Part shown: positions 53,269 through 61,658 of the stretch, one piece after another
Layout of the letters: each line of letters starts with the position of its first letter
How positions within the stretch are numbered: position 1 is the first letter of the stretch
Notes under the pieces: model-generated
What the model was told of the DNA's origin: nothing
Databases searched by the model: none
The model's input: the letters and a program-made list of their open reading frames with translations, nothing else
Program-made: the position numbers and the translations under genes
NCBI RefSeq assembly: GCF_900258515.1
Contig: NZ_LT984884.1
Coordinates: 3,283,367 to 3,347,366, forward strand
Length of the DNA stretch: 64,000 nt
Source: Lentibacillus sp. Marseille-P4043
GTDB lineage: Bacteria; Bacillota; Bacilli; Bacillales; Amphibacillaceae
Reading direction: 5' to 3'

Positions 53269-54491
53269 ATTAAGCTCTCCTCTTTTTTATATTTTCGAAG
53301 CTCTAATTTAGCAATCTGTCTGCGATGAACCTCATCTGGTCCATCCGCAAGACGAAGTGTCCTTGCATTCGCCCAATGATTAGCAAGCGTGAAATCCTCG
53401 CTAACTCCTGCACCACCATGTGCTTGAATTGCCCGGTCAATAACCCGCAATGCCATATTTGGTGCGACTACTTTGATCATTGCAATTTCCGTTTTTGCTT
53501 CTTTGTTTCCAACCGTATCCATCATATATGCTGCTTTTAGCGTTAATAATCGCGCTTGTTCAATATCAATTCGTGATTCAGCGATCCATTCTTGGACAAC
53601 CCCTTGATCAGCTATTTTTTTACCGAAAGCAGCCCTCCCTTGAACACGCTTACATAAATCTTCAAGTGCTCGCTCTGCTGCACCAATTAATCGCATGCAA
53701 TGGTGAATTCGGCCAGGTCCAAGGCGTCCTTGAGCAATAGCAAATCCTTTCCCTTCATCCCATAACATATTTTCGACAGGTACCCGTACATTGTCATACG
53801 TAATTTCCGCGTGACCATGTGGGGCATCATCATAACCGAACACTGGAAGCATCCGCTCAATCGTAACACCTGGCGTATCTAATGGAACCAAAATCATCGA
53901 CTGTTGCTCATGTTTAGCTGCATTTGGGTCATTTTTTCCCATTACAATGGCAATTTTACAGCGTGGATCCCCTGCACCAGATGACCACCATTTTCGTCCA
54001 TTGATTACGTACTCGTCTCCGTCTCGAACAATGCTGGACTCAATATTTGTTGCATCACTTGAGGCAACATCAGGCTCCGTCATCGAAAAGCATGAGCGAA
54101 TCTCACCGGCTAGAAGCGGTTCAAGCCATTGCTTTTTTTGTAGTTCAGTACCGTAGCGAACGAGAACTTCCATGTTTCCTGTATCAGGCGCACTACAATT
54201 AAACACTTCTGGTCCAATTAGAGATCTTCCCATTATTTCGCAAAGCGGCGCATACTCTTGATTCGTTAAACCAGCCCCATACTCGCTTTCGGGTAAAAAT
54301 AAATTCCATAACCCCTCTTCTTTCGCTTTTTGTTTTAATTCCTCCATAATAGGTGGTACTGTCGACCAGCGATTTTCCTGCTGATTCAATTGTTCCTTGT
54401 ATACTTTTTCATTGGGATACACATGTACTTCCATAAAATTAGATAATTTCTTTTGCAAATCTATTACCTTGCTAGAATATGAAAAATCCAT
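53265..54491 (-). CDS. ACAD10/11-like acyl-CoA dehydrogenase family protein
   Basis: The 408-aa flavoprotein has [15 protein letters not shown] near 136, [16 protein letters not shown] near 164, [18 protein letters not shown] near 265, [12 protein letters not shown] near 360, and [16 protein letters not shown] near 384. The ADGPDEVH ending in place of YEGT and the [10 protein letters not shown] stretch are typical of the ACAD10/11/LvaC branch, which eliminates phosphate from 4-phosphoacyl-CoA rather than simply dehydrogenating. ATG 54491 has GGGGGAG 7 nt upstream. It is first in its unit, with an operator 34 bp upstream. Confidence 0.88.
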   Translation of the reverse strand: MDFSYSSKVIDLQKKLSNFMEVHVYPNEKVYKEQLNQQENRWSTVPPIMEELKQKAKEEGLWNLFLPESEYGAGLTNQEYAPLCEIMGRSLIGPEVFNCSAPDTGNMEVLVRYGTELQKKQWLEPLLAGEIRSCFSMTEPDVASSDATNIESSIVRDGDEYVINGRKWWSSGAGDPRCKIAIVMGKNDPNAAKHEQQSMILVPLDTPGVTIERMLPVFGYDDAPHGHAEITYDNVRVPVENMLWDEGKGFAIAQGRLGPGRIHHCMRLIGAAERALEDLCKRVQGRAAFGKKIADQGVVQEWIAESRIDIEQARLLTLKAAYMMDTVGNKEAKTEIAMIKVVAPNMALRVIDRAIQAHGGAGVSEDFTLANHWANARTLRLADGPDEVHRRQIAKLELRKYKKEESLI

Positions 54492-54524
54492 CTTACTCTC
54501 CCCCAATCAAATATTTCCATCCAC

Positions 54525-54542
54525 AAACCTACCGGATAGTAT
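54525..54542 (-). promoter_or_regulatory. TetR-type operator, site 4
   Basis: On the minus strand ATACTATCCGGTAGGTTT, preceded by AAC, lies 34 bp upstream of the ACAD10/11-like gene. The right half deviates in one base (GGTTT against AGTAT-type ends). Confidence 0.7.
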
Positions 54543-54696
54543 GTTCAGAATCTTATATATAATTATAACAACCACAAATATAAATGCAACATTTTTCTGT
54601 ATGTTATCATTTTCAACCTGAACTATTTAATAGCTTATCCACACATCAGTATATTCCTAGATTGCGGTAGAATATAACTTAATTACAGACGATATT

Positions 54697-54742
54697 AAAA
54701 AAATCGTGAGTAACAAGTGTATTGGAACACTTGTTACTCACG
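54697..54742 (-). terminator. Strong minus-strand terminator
   Basis: A perfect 16-bp stem (CGTGAGTAACAAGTGT and its complement) with a 6-nt loop is followed on the minus strand by ATTTTTTT. The nearest upstream minus-strand gene is the CocE-like gene ending at 55576, so its transcript would carry about 830 nt of repeat DNA before stopping here. Confidence 0.9.
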
Positions 54743-54769
54743 GAGGTTCTATAAATAATTAAGGATGTT

Positions 54770-55050
54770 TTCCAAAAAATTGTTGTTTTTGTGACATACA
54801 AGATATAGAATGCGCACTAATTACCGCTACGGAAATACACTTCGCTTTCCGGGGGCGGCTGTTGAGCCTCCTCGTGCTGGGTGCTCGTCGCGTTGCAAGT
54901 AATTTCGGTGAAGTATCGCTCCTCGCAACTCGAAGCTTATTCGGTGGAAGTTTCGCTCGTCGCACTGCGGGGTCTCACCGATGCCTTTCCTCCCCCAGGA
55001 GTCTCCGTATATTTCCTCCGCTGTTTTACCGTTTCGACTACCAATTGGCA
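54770..55050 (-). repeat. Long dispersed element, arm C (minus orientation)
   Basis: Read on the minus strand it has GGAAATATACGGAGACTCCT, GGTGAGACCCCGCAGTGCG, a ~60-nt insertion, GAGGAGGCTCAACAGCCG and GGAAAGCGAAGTGTATTTCC. This matches the core at 55337-55450 with an internal expansion. The outer flank (TTGTTGTTTTTGTGACATAC...GCGCACTAATTACCG) corresponds to the outer flank of arm A. Confidence 0.75.
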
Positions 55051-55084
55051 ATGTTATTAAATGCGAATAAGATAGTTGGTTTTA

Positions 55085-55185
55085 GCTGCAAACTGTCGCG
55101 CAACTTAGAGCATGGCTTCAGTCTCCTTATGATGAAAAAAAGTTACTTCCGGAGTCTTCGGACACATGCTGTTCGCTTTGGATAA
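55085..55185 (-). repeat. Partial dispersed element, copy E
   Basis: GGCTTCAGTCTCCTTATGA, ACTTCCGGAGTCTTCGGAC and ACATGCTGTTCGCTTTGG parallel arm A (GGCCTCAGCCTCCTTAGAA, CTTCTTCCGGGGTCTTCGG, ACACGTGCTGTTCCCACAGG). The outer ends are missing. Confidence 0.65.
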
Positions 55186-55319
55186 GAAATAATTCGGGGA
55201 CGTTACATCGCACGTAGAAAAAATGGAGCTGTTTTTTCCGCAACTTAGAATATTCTTCTCTTCAAGGAGAAATTCTTGTAACTTAGATTACATGGCTTCC
55301 CCCTTTCGATAATCAGAAC

Positions 55320-55560
55320 ACTACTATCAGCGTAGGCAGAATACGTAGACTCCTGCGGGAACAGCACGAGTCTGAAGACCCCGCAGCGGCGGTTTTCCGC
55401 GAGGAGGCTGAAGCCGTGCCCGCGGAAAGCGAAGTATTCTGCCGCAGCGATAACTAAGCACTCAATTGTCATTAAAACCGGAATAAAAGTCACAAAATAG
55501 AAATTTCACTATGTCGCATTTTATATCAACTGCGAAAATAAAAGCAACTAAATTTACGAA
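55320..55560 (+). repeat. Long dispersed element, arm D (best-preserved copy)
   Basis: The core 55337-55450 is bounded by GCAGAATAC and GTATTCTGC, a perfect 9-bp inverted repeat. It contains GACTCCTGCGGGAACAGCAC, GAGTCTGAAGACCCCGCAG, GCGAGGAGGCTGAAGCCG and CCCGCGGAAAGCGAAG, with several self-complementary blocks. The right flank ending in ACTGCGAAAATAAAAGCAAC is, in reverse complement, nearly the left flank of arm A. No gene is supported in 54507-55575. Confidence 0.85.
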
Positions 55561-55575
55561 AAGAGCCATAATAAA

Positions 55576-57252
55576 TTACTTTTCCGTTACGGGCAAAACA
55601 ATTTTTGACGAAAACGCCCCACCATGATAAACGTGTTCAACGGCTACTTTTCCCGATGATGCAGTTTTTGTTGTTTGTCCCGTATTAAGATTCACGTCAT
55701 AAAGTGGTGCATTACTTGCGGCTATATCTACTCGTAAGCGATGCCCCTTTTTTAGTTGATATGCCGTATGTCCAACATCAACTGGAATACAGAATGGCTG
55801 ACCTATTTCGCTTACCTTTGCACGGTGATAGGTATCCATAATCGGATAAACGTTACCTGATGGTTCTACATCAGATAATCGTATAGCCAGATCCATTAGT
55901 GATGTAGGGGATGATACCCAAATACTTGCTGTCACTGTACCCAGCATGTTGAGGTTTTTATCTAACGTTAGCCCAGTGTAAACAAGCACATCTTTTCTAT
56001 CTTGAATGTCGCCTATTTCAAACATCCCTGACTGATGACCAGCGATCAGTACACCGCCACCGCGTGTTGGAACAGGATTGGCGGGATCTAATTTTAACTG
56101 ACTTGTTGTTTGCGACATGGCTGGAGCATCTAATAGCTGACCATCCCCGTCTCGCGTTTGTGATTCTCCCTCACTATAAAGAAACAGTTCTTTTTTCACC
56201 GATGTAGGGGGCCATTCCTCGTATGCTTCCCATTTTGCTTGTCCCATTCGATAAAGATGAATATTTTTTTCGATTGGCATTGGTTTATCCTTTAGCCATT
56301 TATCAAACCATTTAATATGAATTTCGGTTGGGTCTGTGATCTGATCAACGCCGATGTTTTTTGCTGCATGCTCAAAAAATTTTTCACCTGCTCGACCACT
56401 CATTTCCTCATGTGTCCAAGGTCCGATCCAAAGCATCCGCGGTCCATTATAGTTGTTATATGCCTTTAATGTTGGTTTTAACAACGAATCAAACCAGCCT
56501 CCCATGAAAAGAGCGGGTATTTCCACATTGTGCAGTTTTTCGTTAAGCTGCATTTTCGTTATGTAATCAGGATCCATTTTCTCATGCATGACATCGAAAA
56601 AGAATGATTTGGGATCCAGATCTTTCATTGGTGGCCAGTCATTGGCCGGGGCATAAGACAACCATTCCACCATATTCGTGATATAGTTTTGGACCTTTGC
56701 ATGTTTCGGATCATTTCGGCGTTTTAGTTGGTCGGAAACAATTGATCCCAATGTCCATGTTTCGAAATTGCCAACTCCACTTGCCCCATTTTTTCCATTT
56801 AACATGTCTTCCCACGGATCTGCCATTGTCATAACAGGTGCTATCGCTTTTAAGGATGGTGGCTTTTCGACCGCTGCAGCCAGTTGTGTGTAACCATGAT
56901 AGGACATTCCAAACAAGCCAACATTTCCATTTGCGTAAGGAAGTTTTGCCGCCCATTCGACAGACTCATATCCGTCACTGCCTTCATGAATAAATGGATA
57001 ATAGTCCCCTTCTGAAGCGAAACGCCCACGGACATCCTGTAAAATAACGACATAACCCGCTTCAACCATTCGGGGAACTTCAAGATATTCATCAAAGTAG
57101 CGAGGTGTTTTTTTATCATAGGGCAAACGAATCATGAGGACCGGATAATTCCCCTCATCGTTAGGACGGTACACATCTGAACGAAGAACTGTACCGTCAG
57201 ATAATGTACATGCCACATTTTCTTCAAATCTAATTGCTTCATTTATCTTCAT
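55576..57252 (-). CDS. CocE/NonD family hydrolase (peptidase S15 fold)
   Basis: The 558-aa alpha/beta hydrolase has RLPYDKKTPRYFDEY near 43, VRGRFASEGDYYPF near 74, the nucleophile elbow LFGMSYHGYTQLA near 113 (Ser near 117), and the acid/His in the GGWFDSLLKP and GPWTHEEMSG segments near 253 and 279. A C-terminal jelly-roll domain follows (about 330-556). The family includes cocaine esterase and X-Pro dipeptidyl peptidase. It is probably cytosolic (no signal). Its substrate is unknown, and it is not obviously linked to opuC, whose 3' end lies 60 bp upstream. Confidence 0.85.
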   Translation of the reverse strand: MKINEAIRFEENVACTLSDGTVLRSDVYRPNDEGNYPVLMIRLPYDKKTPRYFDEYLEVPRMVEAGYVVILQDVRGRFASEGDYYPFIHEGSDGYESVEWAAKLPYANGNVGLFGMSYHGYTQLAAAVEKPPSLKAIAPVMTMADPWEDMLNGKNGASGVGNFETWTLGSIVSDQLKRRNDPKHAKVQNYITNMVEWLSYAPANDWPPMKDLDPKSFFFDVMHEKMDPDYITKMQLNEKLHNVEIPALFMGGWFDSLLKPTLKAYNNYNGPRMLWIGPWTHEEMSGRAGEKFFEHAAKNIGVDQITDPTEIHIKWFDKWLKDKPMPIEKNIHLYRMGQAKWEAYEEWPPTSVKKELFLYSEGESQTRDGDGQLLDAPAMSQTTSQLKLDPANPVPTRGGGVLIAGHQSGMFEIGDIQDRKDVLVYTGLTLDKNLNMLGTVTASIWVSSPTSLMDLAIRLSDVEPSGNVYPIMDTYHRAKVSEIGQPFCIPVDVGHTAYQLKKGHRLRVDIAASNAPLYDVNLNTGQTTKTASSGKVAVEHVYHGGAFSSKIVLPVTEK

Positions 57253-57274
57253 TGATTCTCCTCCTTCTATTAAA

Positions 57275-57302
57275 TTAGCACTTGGTAAAGGCCAAGTGCT
57301 AA
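57275..57302 (-). terminator. Terminator of the opuC operon
   Basis: The 11-bp stem TTAGCACTTGG/CCAAGTGCTAA with a 6-nt loop lies 11 nt beyond the opuCD stop. The T tract is modest (TTTAAT). Confidence 0.7.
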
Positions 57303-57312
57303 CGATGTTTTA

Positions 57313-57975
57313 TTAAACTGTTTGTGGCTTTGATGATTTAACGGGGTGGAGTTTCCGTTCAATCCAACCCATTACAAGATCGGCAATAATCGCCATTAGT
57401 GCTGTTGGTATAGCACCTGCAAGTATAATCGCTGTTCCATCTGTTGCGTTTGTTCCACGCAAAATAATAGCACCAAGCCCGCCAGCGCCAACGAACGCAC
57501 CGATCGCAGCAATACCAATACCAACAACTAAGGCAGTACGTAAACCTGCCATGATAACACTAATGGCAAGTGGTAGCTCCACCATTCTTAGCAGTTGAAA
57601 TTTGGTCATACCAGAAGCGAATCCTGCTTCAACGACGGTCTTATCGACTTCTTTCATTCCAACATACGTATTCTGTGTAATCGGAAGGATCGAGTACAGC
57701 ATCAATGTTAAAATAACCGTGTTTGTGCCAAGTCCAAGCACAATCATAATAACTGCCATTGCGCCTAAAGCAGGTATCGTTTGAATAATACTTCCAAATG
57801 CTAGTACCCAACTGCTTAACTTCCCGTACTTTGATATTAAAATACCTAAGGGAATCGAAATCACGGCAGCAAATAAAACCCCATATGCTGCCATTAGAAA
57901 ATGCCGGTAAAATTGCACCCAAATGTAGCCACTATTTTGACTCACATACGAGACCAGTTGATCCCATGTTTCCAT
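57313..57975 (-). CDS. opuCD: OpuC-type compatible-solute ABC permease (OpuCD-like)
   Basis: The 220-aa permease has about six membrane segments. GLRTALVVGIGIAAIGAFVGAGG near 140 and the EAA loop around FASGMTKFQLLRMVELPLA near 118 are typical of OpuB/OpuC permeases. It is last of four genes, one nt after opuCC. It imports glycine betaine, choline, carnitine or ectoine under osmotic stress; the exact range cannot be read from sequence. Confidence 0.9.
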   Translation of the reverse strand: METWDQLVSYVSQNSGYIWVQFYRHFLMAAYGVLFAAVISIPLGILISKYGKLSSWVLAFGSIIQTIPALGAMAVIMIVLGLGTNTVILTLMLYSILPITQNTYVGMKEVDKTVVEAGFASGMTKFQLLRMVELPLAISVIMAGLRTALVVGIGIAAIGAFVGAGGLGAIILRGTNATDGTAIILAGAIPTALMAIIADLVMGWIERKLHPVKSSKPQTV

Positions 57976-57976
57976 G

Positions 57977-58906
57977 TTATTCTCCTCCCTTCTGTTCAGT
58001 CACGAAGTAGTTGTTTTCTTCAAGAAATTCTTTGGCAACTTTTCCTGGATTCATCAGTTTTACATCTGCTTGATAATTCAGTTCCTGCATTTTTTCCGTT
58101 GAAATTTGACCTGCTAGACGCTCGGTAATATCCTTGATTTCTGGATATTCCTCAAGTAGCTCGTTTTGGATTACCGGTGATGCATCATATGGTGGGAAAA
58201 ACCTTTTATCATCCTCAAGAACTTTCAAATCAAATTCTTGAATTCGCCCATCCGATGAATAAGCTAAAACAACATCCATATGTCCGCTGGAGGCAGCCTG
58301 ATAAACAAGGCCAACATTCATCGGATACACTTCACCAAAATCAAAATATGTTTCTTTAAATCCGTCATAACCGTCCCCTTTACGGTTAATCCATGCATTA
58401 TCAACACCAAACCGTAATTCATCGGCATAAGGTTCCAAATCCGAAACGGTTTCAATATTATTTTCTTCCGCAAATTCTTTTGTTATCGCTACAGAATAAC
58501 TGTTTTCAAAACCATAGGATGGAGCCCATGTCTGATTAAACCGCTTCTGAAACTCTCGTTGCACAATGTCCATTGCTTTCTCTGGATCCGTAATCGGGTC
58601 CATGCCAAGTGCACCCGATAAATCAGTACCAGTATAACGAGTAGATGTTATATCTAGATCCCCTCTTGTCATTCCCTGGTGTTGGACGATCGAAGAACCA
58701 AGATGAGTAACAAGTTCTGTATCTAAATCGGTTTCTCGTTCAATCATAATCGACATCACTTCTCCAAGAATTTCTGATTCAGATGTTCCGAGCGTCCCAA
58801 TCTTAACTGTTTTAGAAGTTGTACTTGCTAAACCAGGTAAGGAACAACCGGAAACCAACAAGAGAAGCAGCACGACCATAACTAGTTTATATCGTATTTT
58901 TTTCAT
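57977..58906 (-). CDS. opuCC: OpuC-type glycine betaine/choline-binding lipoprotein (OpuCC-like)
   Basis: The 309-aa lipoprotein has a signal peptide ending LLVSGCS (Cys near 21) and an OpuAC-type binding domain: VKIGTLGTSESEILGEV near 35, TRYTGTDLSGALG near 88, YDGFKETYFDF near 180, and VVLAYSSDGRIQEFDLKVL near 206 (Tyr/Asp residues of the solute pocket). ATG 58906 has GGAGG 8 nt upstream. The GTG three codons earlier lies inside that RBS. Confidence 0.92.
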   Translation of the reverse strand: MKKIRYKLVMVVLLLLLVSGCSLPGLASTTSKTVKIGTLGTSESEILGEVMSIMIERETDLDTELVTHLGSSIVQHQGMTRGDLDITSTRYTGTDLSGALGMDPITDPEKAMDIVQREFQKRFNQTWAPSYGFENSYSVAITKEFAEENNIETVSDLEPYADELRFGVDNAWINRKGDGYDGFKETYFDFGEVYPMNVGLVYQAASSGHMDVVLAYSSDGRIQEFDLKVLEDDKRFFPPYDASPVIQNELLEEYPEIKDITERLAGQISTEKMQELNYQADVKLMNPGKVAKEFLEENNYFVTEQKGGE

Positions 58907-58922
58907 CTCGTTCACCTCCGTG

Positions 58923-59567
58923 TTACGCTGCTTGATAGGTTTCTTTTAATCCATTCGGTGTTAACTTTCTTTCCAATACATGAAGTCCACGATCTGCTAG
59001 TAATGCTAGAATCGTAGCTGGTACTGTTCCTGCAACAATTAATGCTGGCTGATAAAGATTCAATCCATCAAAGATAAAGTCACCTAGGCCACCGCCGCCG
59101 ATAAAGGCCGCAAGTGTTGCCCATCCAATTAAATAAACAGTTGATAAGCGAACCCCTGCCATGATTACAGGTAATGCTAATGGAAGTTCAATTTTAAAAA
59201 TGGATTGCCAATTATTCATTCCCATTCCTTTTCCAGCCTCGCGCACACCACTATCGACACCTCGAACACCAATGTATGTATTTCGTAAAATCGGTAACAG
59301 CGAATAGAAAAACAGTGCGATAATGGCTGGAAATTTTCCTACACCCATAATTGGTATAAAGAAGGCAAGAATGGCTAGGCTGGGGATCGTTTGCAAAATG
59401 CCAACGAAAGAAATAAGACGATCAGCCATCTTTGGAATGCGTGAAAATAAAATACCTAATGGAACTGCAACAACAACGCCAAGTAAAATAGCAGCCAATG
59501 ATATATATAAATGTTCCCAGGTCTTAACGATTAGTTCACTTCCATGTGAAGCAAAAAATTCTGTCAT
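58923..59567 (-). CDS. opuCB: OpuC-type compatible-solute ABC permease (OpuCB-like)
   Basis: The 214-aa permease has five to six membrane segments: [16 protein letters not shown] near 37, [24 protein letters not shown] as EAA loop near 107, and [22 protein letters not shown] near 147. It lies between the ATPase and the binding protein genes; GGAGG lies 8 nt before ATG. Confidence 0.92.
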   Translation of the reverse strand: MTEFFASHGSELIVKTWEHLYISLAAILLGVVVAVPLGILFSRIPKMADRLISFVGILQTIPSLAILAFFIPIMGVGKFPAIIALFFYSLLPILRNTYIGVRGVDSGVREAGKGMGMNNWQSIFKIELPLALPVIMAGVRLSTVYLIGWATLAAFIGGGGLGDFIFDGLNLYQPALIVAGTVPATILALLADRGLHVLERKLTPNGLKETYQAA

Positions 59568-59580
59568 AGTAATACACCTC

Positions 59581-60741
59581 CTAATCTACTAAAGCTACAG
59601 GTTCTGGTTGGTCGATTTCAAAACCATCGCCCCAGATCGTATCATAGACTAAATTAGCCAATGTCGCTCTTGTTACAATTCCAGCAATTCTATGATTTTC
59701 ATCGACGACAGGAACATATTTTATGCCGCGGCGGAGAATTTTATGGACGGTGTCACGTAGTAGGCTTTCTTTTGAAACAGAAAGGAATTCAATCTCCATT
59801 ACTTCTTCCACACTGGTATGTTTCTTGTAGTTTGCGTTTATGATTTCAATATCAATATAACCCTTTAATACATTTCCCGAATCGACGACAAGCAATGAAT
59901 CTACGTGTCTATCGCGCATCGTTGTAATAGCTGTTTTAATTGTTTCACCCAATTGTACGGTTACAGGAGATCCCTCCATAATTTGACCAACAGTTGTAAC
60001 ATCTGGCCGGCCTTGAATCAATCGTTCTTTGCCAAGGAACTCTTCAACAAAATCATTTGCTGGATGACGCAGAATCTCTTCCGGTGTATCTGCTTGGACC
60101 ACTTCTCCTTCTCGCATAATGACAACGCGATCAGCAAGTTTCAATGCTTCATCCATATCATGGGTAACAAAAACAATTGTCTTGTGCAGTTCTTTTTGCA
60201 GTTTTTTGAATTCATCCTGCAGTGAATCTCTTGTAATTGGATCAAGTGCACCAAACGGCTCATCCATTAAGATTAACGGTGGATTTGCGGCTAGTGCCCG
60301 TAATACCCCAATTCGTTGTTGCTGTCCACCACTTAATTCGTGTGGATATTTATCTAAATATTCTTCTGGTAAATCGACAAGTTTAATTAATTCTTTTGCC
60401 CGTTCATCTTTACTTTCGTTTGACCATTTTAATAATGTACCAACCAACACAATGTTTTCTTTTATTGTCATATGTGGCATCAAACCGATTTGCTGAATAA
60501 CGTAGCCAATCGAACGACGCAATTCGACGGGATCTTGCTGATTAATATCCTTACCATCGACCAAAATGGATCCATCTGTAATATCAATCAAACGGTTTAC
60601 CATTTTCATCGTAGTCGTTTTCCCGCAGCCACTAGGCCCAATAAAACAAACAAATTCTCCCTTTTCTATTTTCAAATTTAAATTGTTAACAGCAGGTTTA
60701 CCGCCGTTATAACTCTTTGTCACGTTTTTAAATTCTAACAA
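59581..60741 (-). CDS. opuCA: OpuC-type ABC ATPase with CBS domains (OpuCA-like)
   Basis: The 386-aa protein has an ATPase domain (1-240): [17 protein letters not shown] near 35, Q-loop [14 protein letters not shown] near 75, [15 protein letters not shown] near 136, and [13 protein letters not shown] near 156. Two CBS domains (about 255-375; [26 protein letters not shown]) sense ionic strength or nucleotides in OpuA/OpuC. The start is TTG at 60741 with GGAGGTG 8 nt upstream. It is the first gene of opuCA-CB-CC-CD and lies behind a good SigA promoter. Confidence 0.94.
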   Translation of the reverse strand: MLEFKNVTKSYNGGKPAVNNLNLKIEKGEFVCFIGPSGCGKTTTMKMVNRLIDITDGSILVDGKDINQQDPVELRRSIGYVIQQIGLMPHMTIKENIVLVGTLLKWSNESKDERAKELIKLVDLPEEYLDKYPHELSGGQQQRIGVLRALAANPPLILMDEPFGALDPITRDSLQDEFKKLQKELHKTIVFVTHDMDEALKLADRVVIMREGEVVQADTPEEILRHPANDFVEEFLGKERLIQGRPDVTTVGQIMEGSPVTVQLGETIKTAITTMRDRHVDSLLVVDSGNVLKGYIDIEIINANYKKHTSVEEVMEIEFLSVSKESLLRDTVHKILRRGIKYVPVVDENHRIAGIVTRATLANLVYDTIWGDGFEIDQPEPVALVD

Positions 60742-60785
60742 AGTGTAAACACCTCCGTGTGAATTTTGTCGAAATGTACTAGTTA

Positions 60786-60814
60786 AGTATAGAAAAGAAA
60801 ATCCAGTGTGTAAA
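60786..60814 (-). promoter_or_regulatory. SigA promoter of opuC
   Basis: On the minus strand TTTACA, a 17-bp spacer and TATACT lie 45-73 bp upstream of the opuCA TTG. The divergent opcR gene starts 155 bp away, so its product can readily bind here. Confidence 0.75.
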
Positions 60815-60968
60815 CTTTAAAAAATCTATAAAATTTTTATTTCACAAACTTTATAATGTGTATATCTTTAGTTTCCTTCAATTTTCGTGGATTTTGTATC
60901 ACATTTGCTTTTTTGTTTTTTTATACTGACATGTTAGACTATTAATGGACTTAGTTGGAGGGAGAGCT

Positions 60969-61529
60969 ATGAGTACATATTCTGAACCACACATCTTAGC
61001 AGAGCTTGAACATGCAGAGGATCAAATCTCCGATCGAATTGCCGATAATATGAAAACATTTGGGGTTTCTTCAACAGTAGGACGCTTGCTTGGCATTATT
61101 TATCTAAATCGAGCACCAATGACACTTGACGAGCTGGCAGAAGAAACGGGGATGAGTAAAACAAGAATGAGTCAAGTGGTCCGCCAGATGATGTCCTTAA
61201 ACATTGCTGAAAAGGAATTTGTTAAAGGCAGTCGAAAAGAACATTACAGAGTTGAAAATGACTATATCCAAACATTTATTTCCTTATTTACGACGAATTG
61301 GAAAGAAGTAGTCAGCAAAAATTCACAGCTTGCCAGGCGTCTTCAAGATAAAATTGCCCGGATAGAACGAGCACATAAGGAATATTTTTCAGCTGAAGTA
61401 GAACAAAAAGTAGCCGAATTAAAAGAAGAATTAACCCAATGGATCAGTTACTATGATTGGATTAACAGATTGGTAGAATTCTTTGAAAGCGGAAAGATCC
61501 TTGACTCCGTACCAGTTGAAGTTGATTAA
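60969..61529 (+). CDS. opcR: GbsR/OpcR-type MarR-like regulator of compatible-solute uptake
   Basis: The 186-aa winged-helix protein has VSSTVGRLLGIIYLN near 34, MTLDELAEETGMSKTRMSQVVRQM near 51 (helix-turn-helix), and KGSRKEHYRVEND near 84, followed by a helical dimerisation region. It belongs with B. subtilis GbsR and OpcR, choline- or osmo-responsive repressors next to betaine/choline genes. Position divergent to opuC fits OpcR. ATG 60969 has GGAGGG 6 nt upstream; an ATG at 60945 lacks an RBS. A TATAAT at 60852-60857 may be its -10 box. Confidence 0.88.
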   Translation: MSTYSEPHILAELEHAEDQISDRIADNMKTFGVSSTVGRLLGIIYLNRAPMTLDELAEETGMSKTRMSQVVRQMMSLNIAEKEFVKGSRKEHYRVENDYIQTFISLFTTNWKEVVSKNSQLARRLQDKIARIERAHKEYFSAEVEQKVAELKEELTQWISYYDWINRLVEFFESGKILDSVPVEVD

Positions 61530-61540
61530 GATAATGAGTA

Positions 61541-61578
61541 AAAGAAGGATGAAGCCCGTGAGGTTTCATCCTTCTTTT
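61541..61578 (+). terminator. Terminator of opcR
   Basis: The 13-bp stem AAAGAAGGATGAA/TTTCATCCTTCTTT with an internal CCCGTGAGG loop is followed by a T tract. Confidence 0.85.
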
Positions 61579-61658
61579 CAATGGAAAGGTATATTTCCTA
61601 TATATAAGTCAAAGAATAGAGTATAGGATAGGAAAAGAATAGATGGGGGTTTAAAAAT

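Noticed and set aside
54759..55493. Several 68-107 aa ORFs around 54.8-55.5 kb
   Set aside because: They read through repeat arms C, D and E. The peptides are compositionally odd and not preceded by ribosome binding sites.
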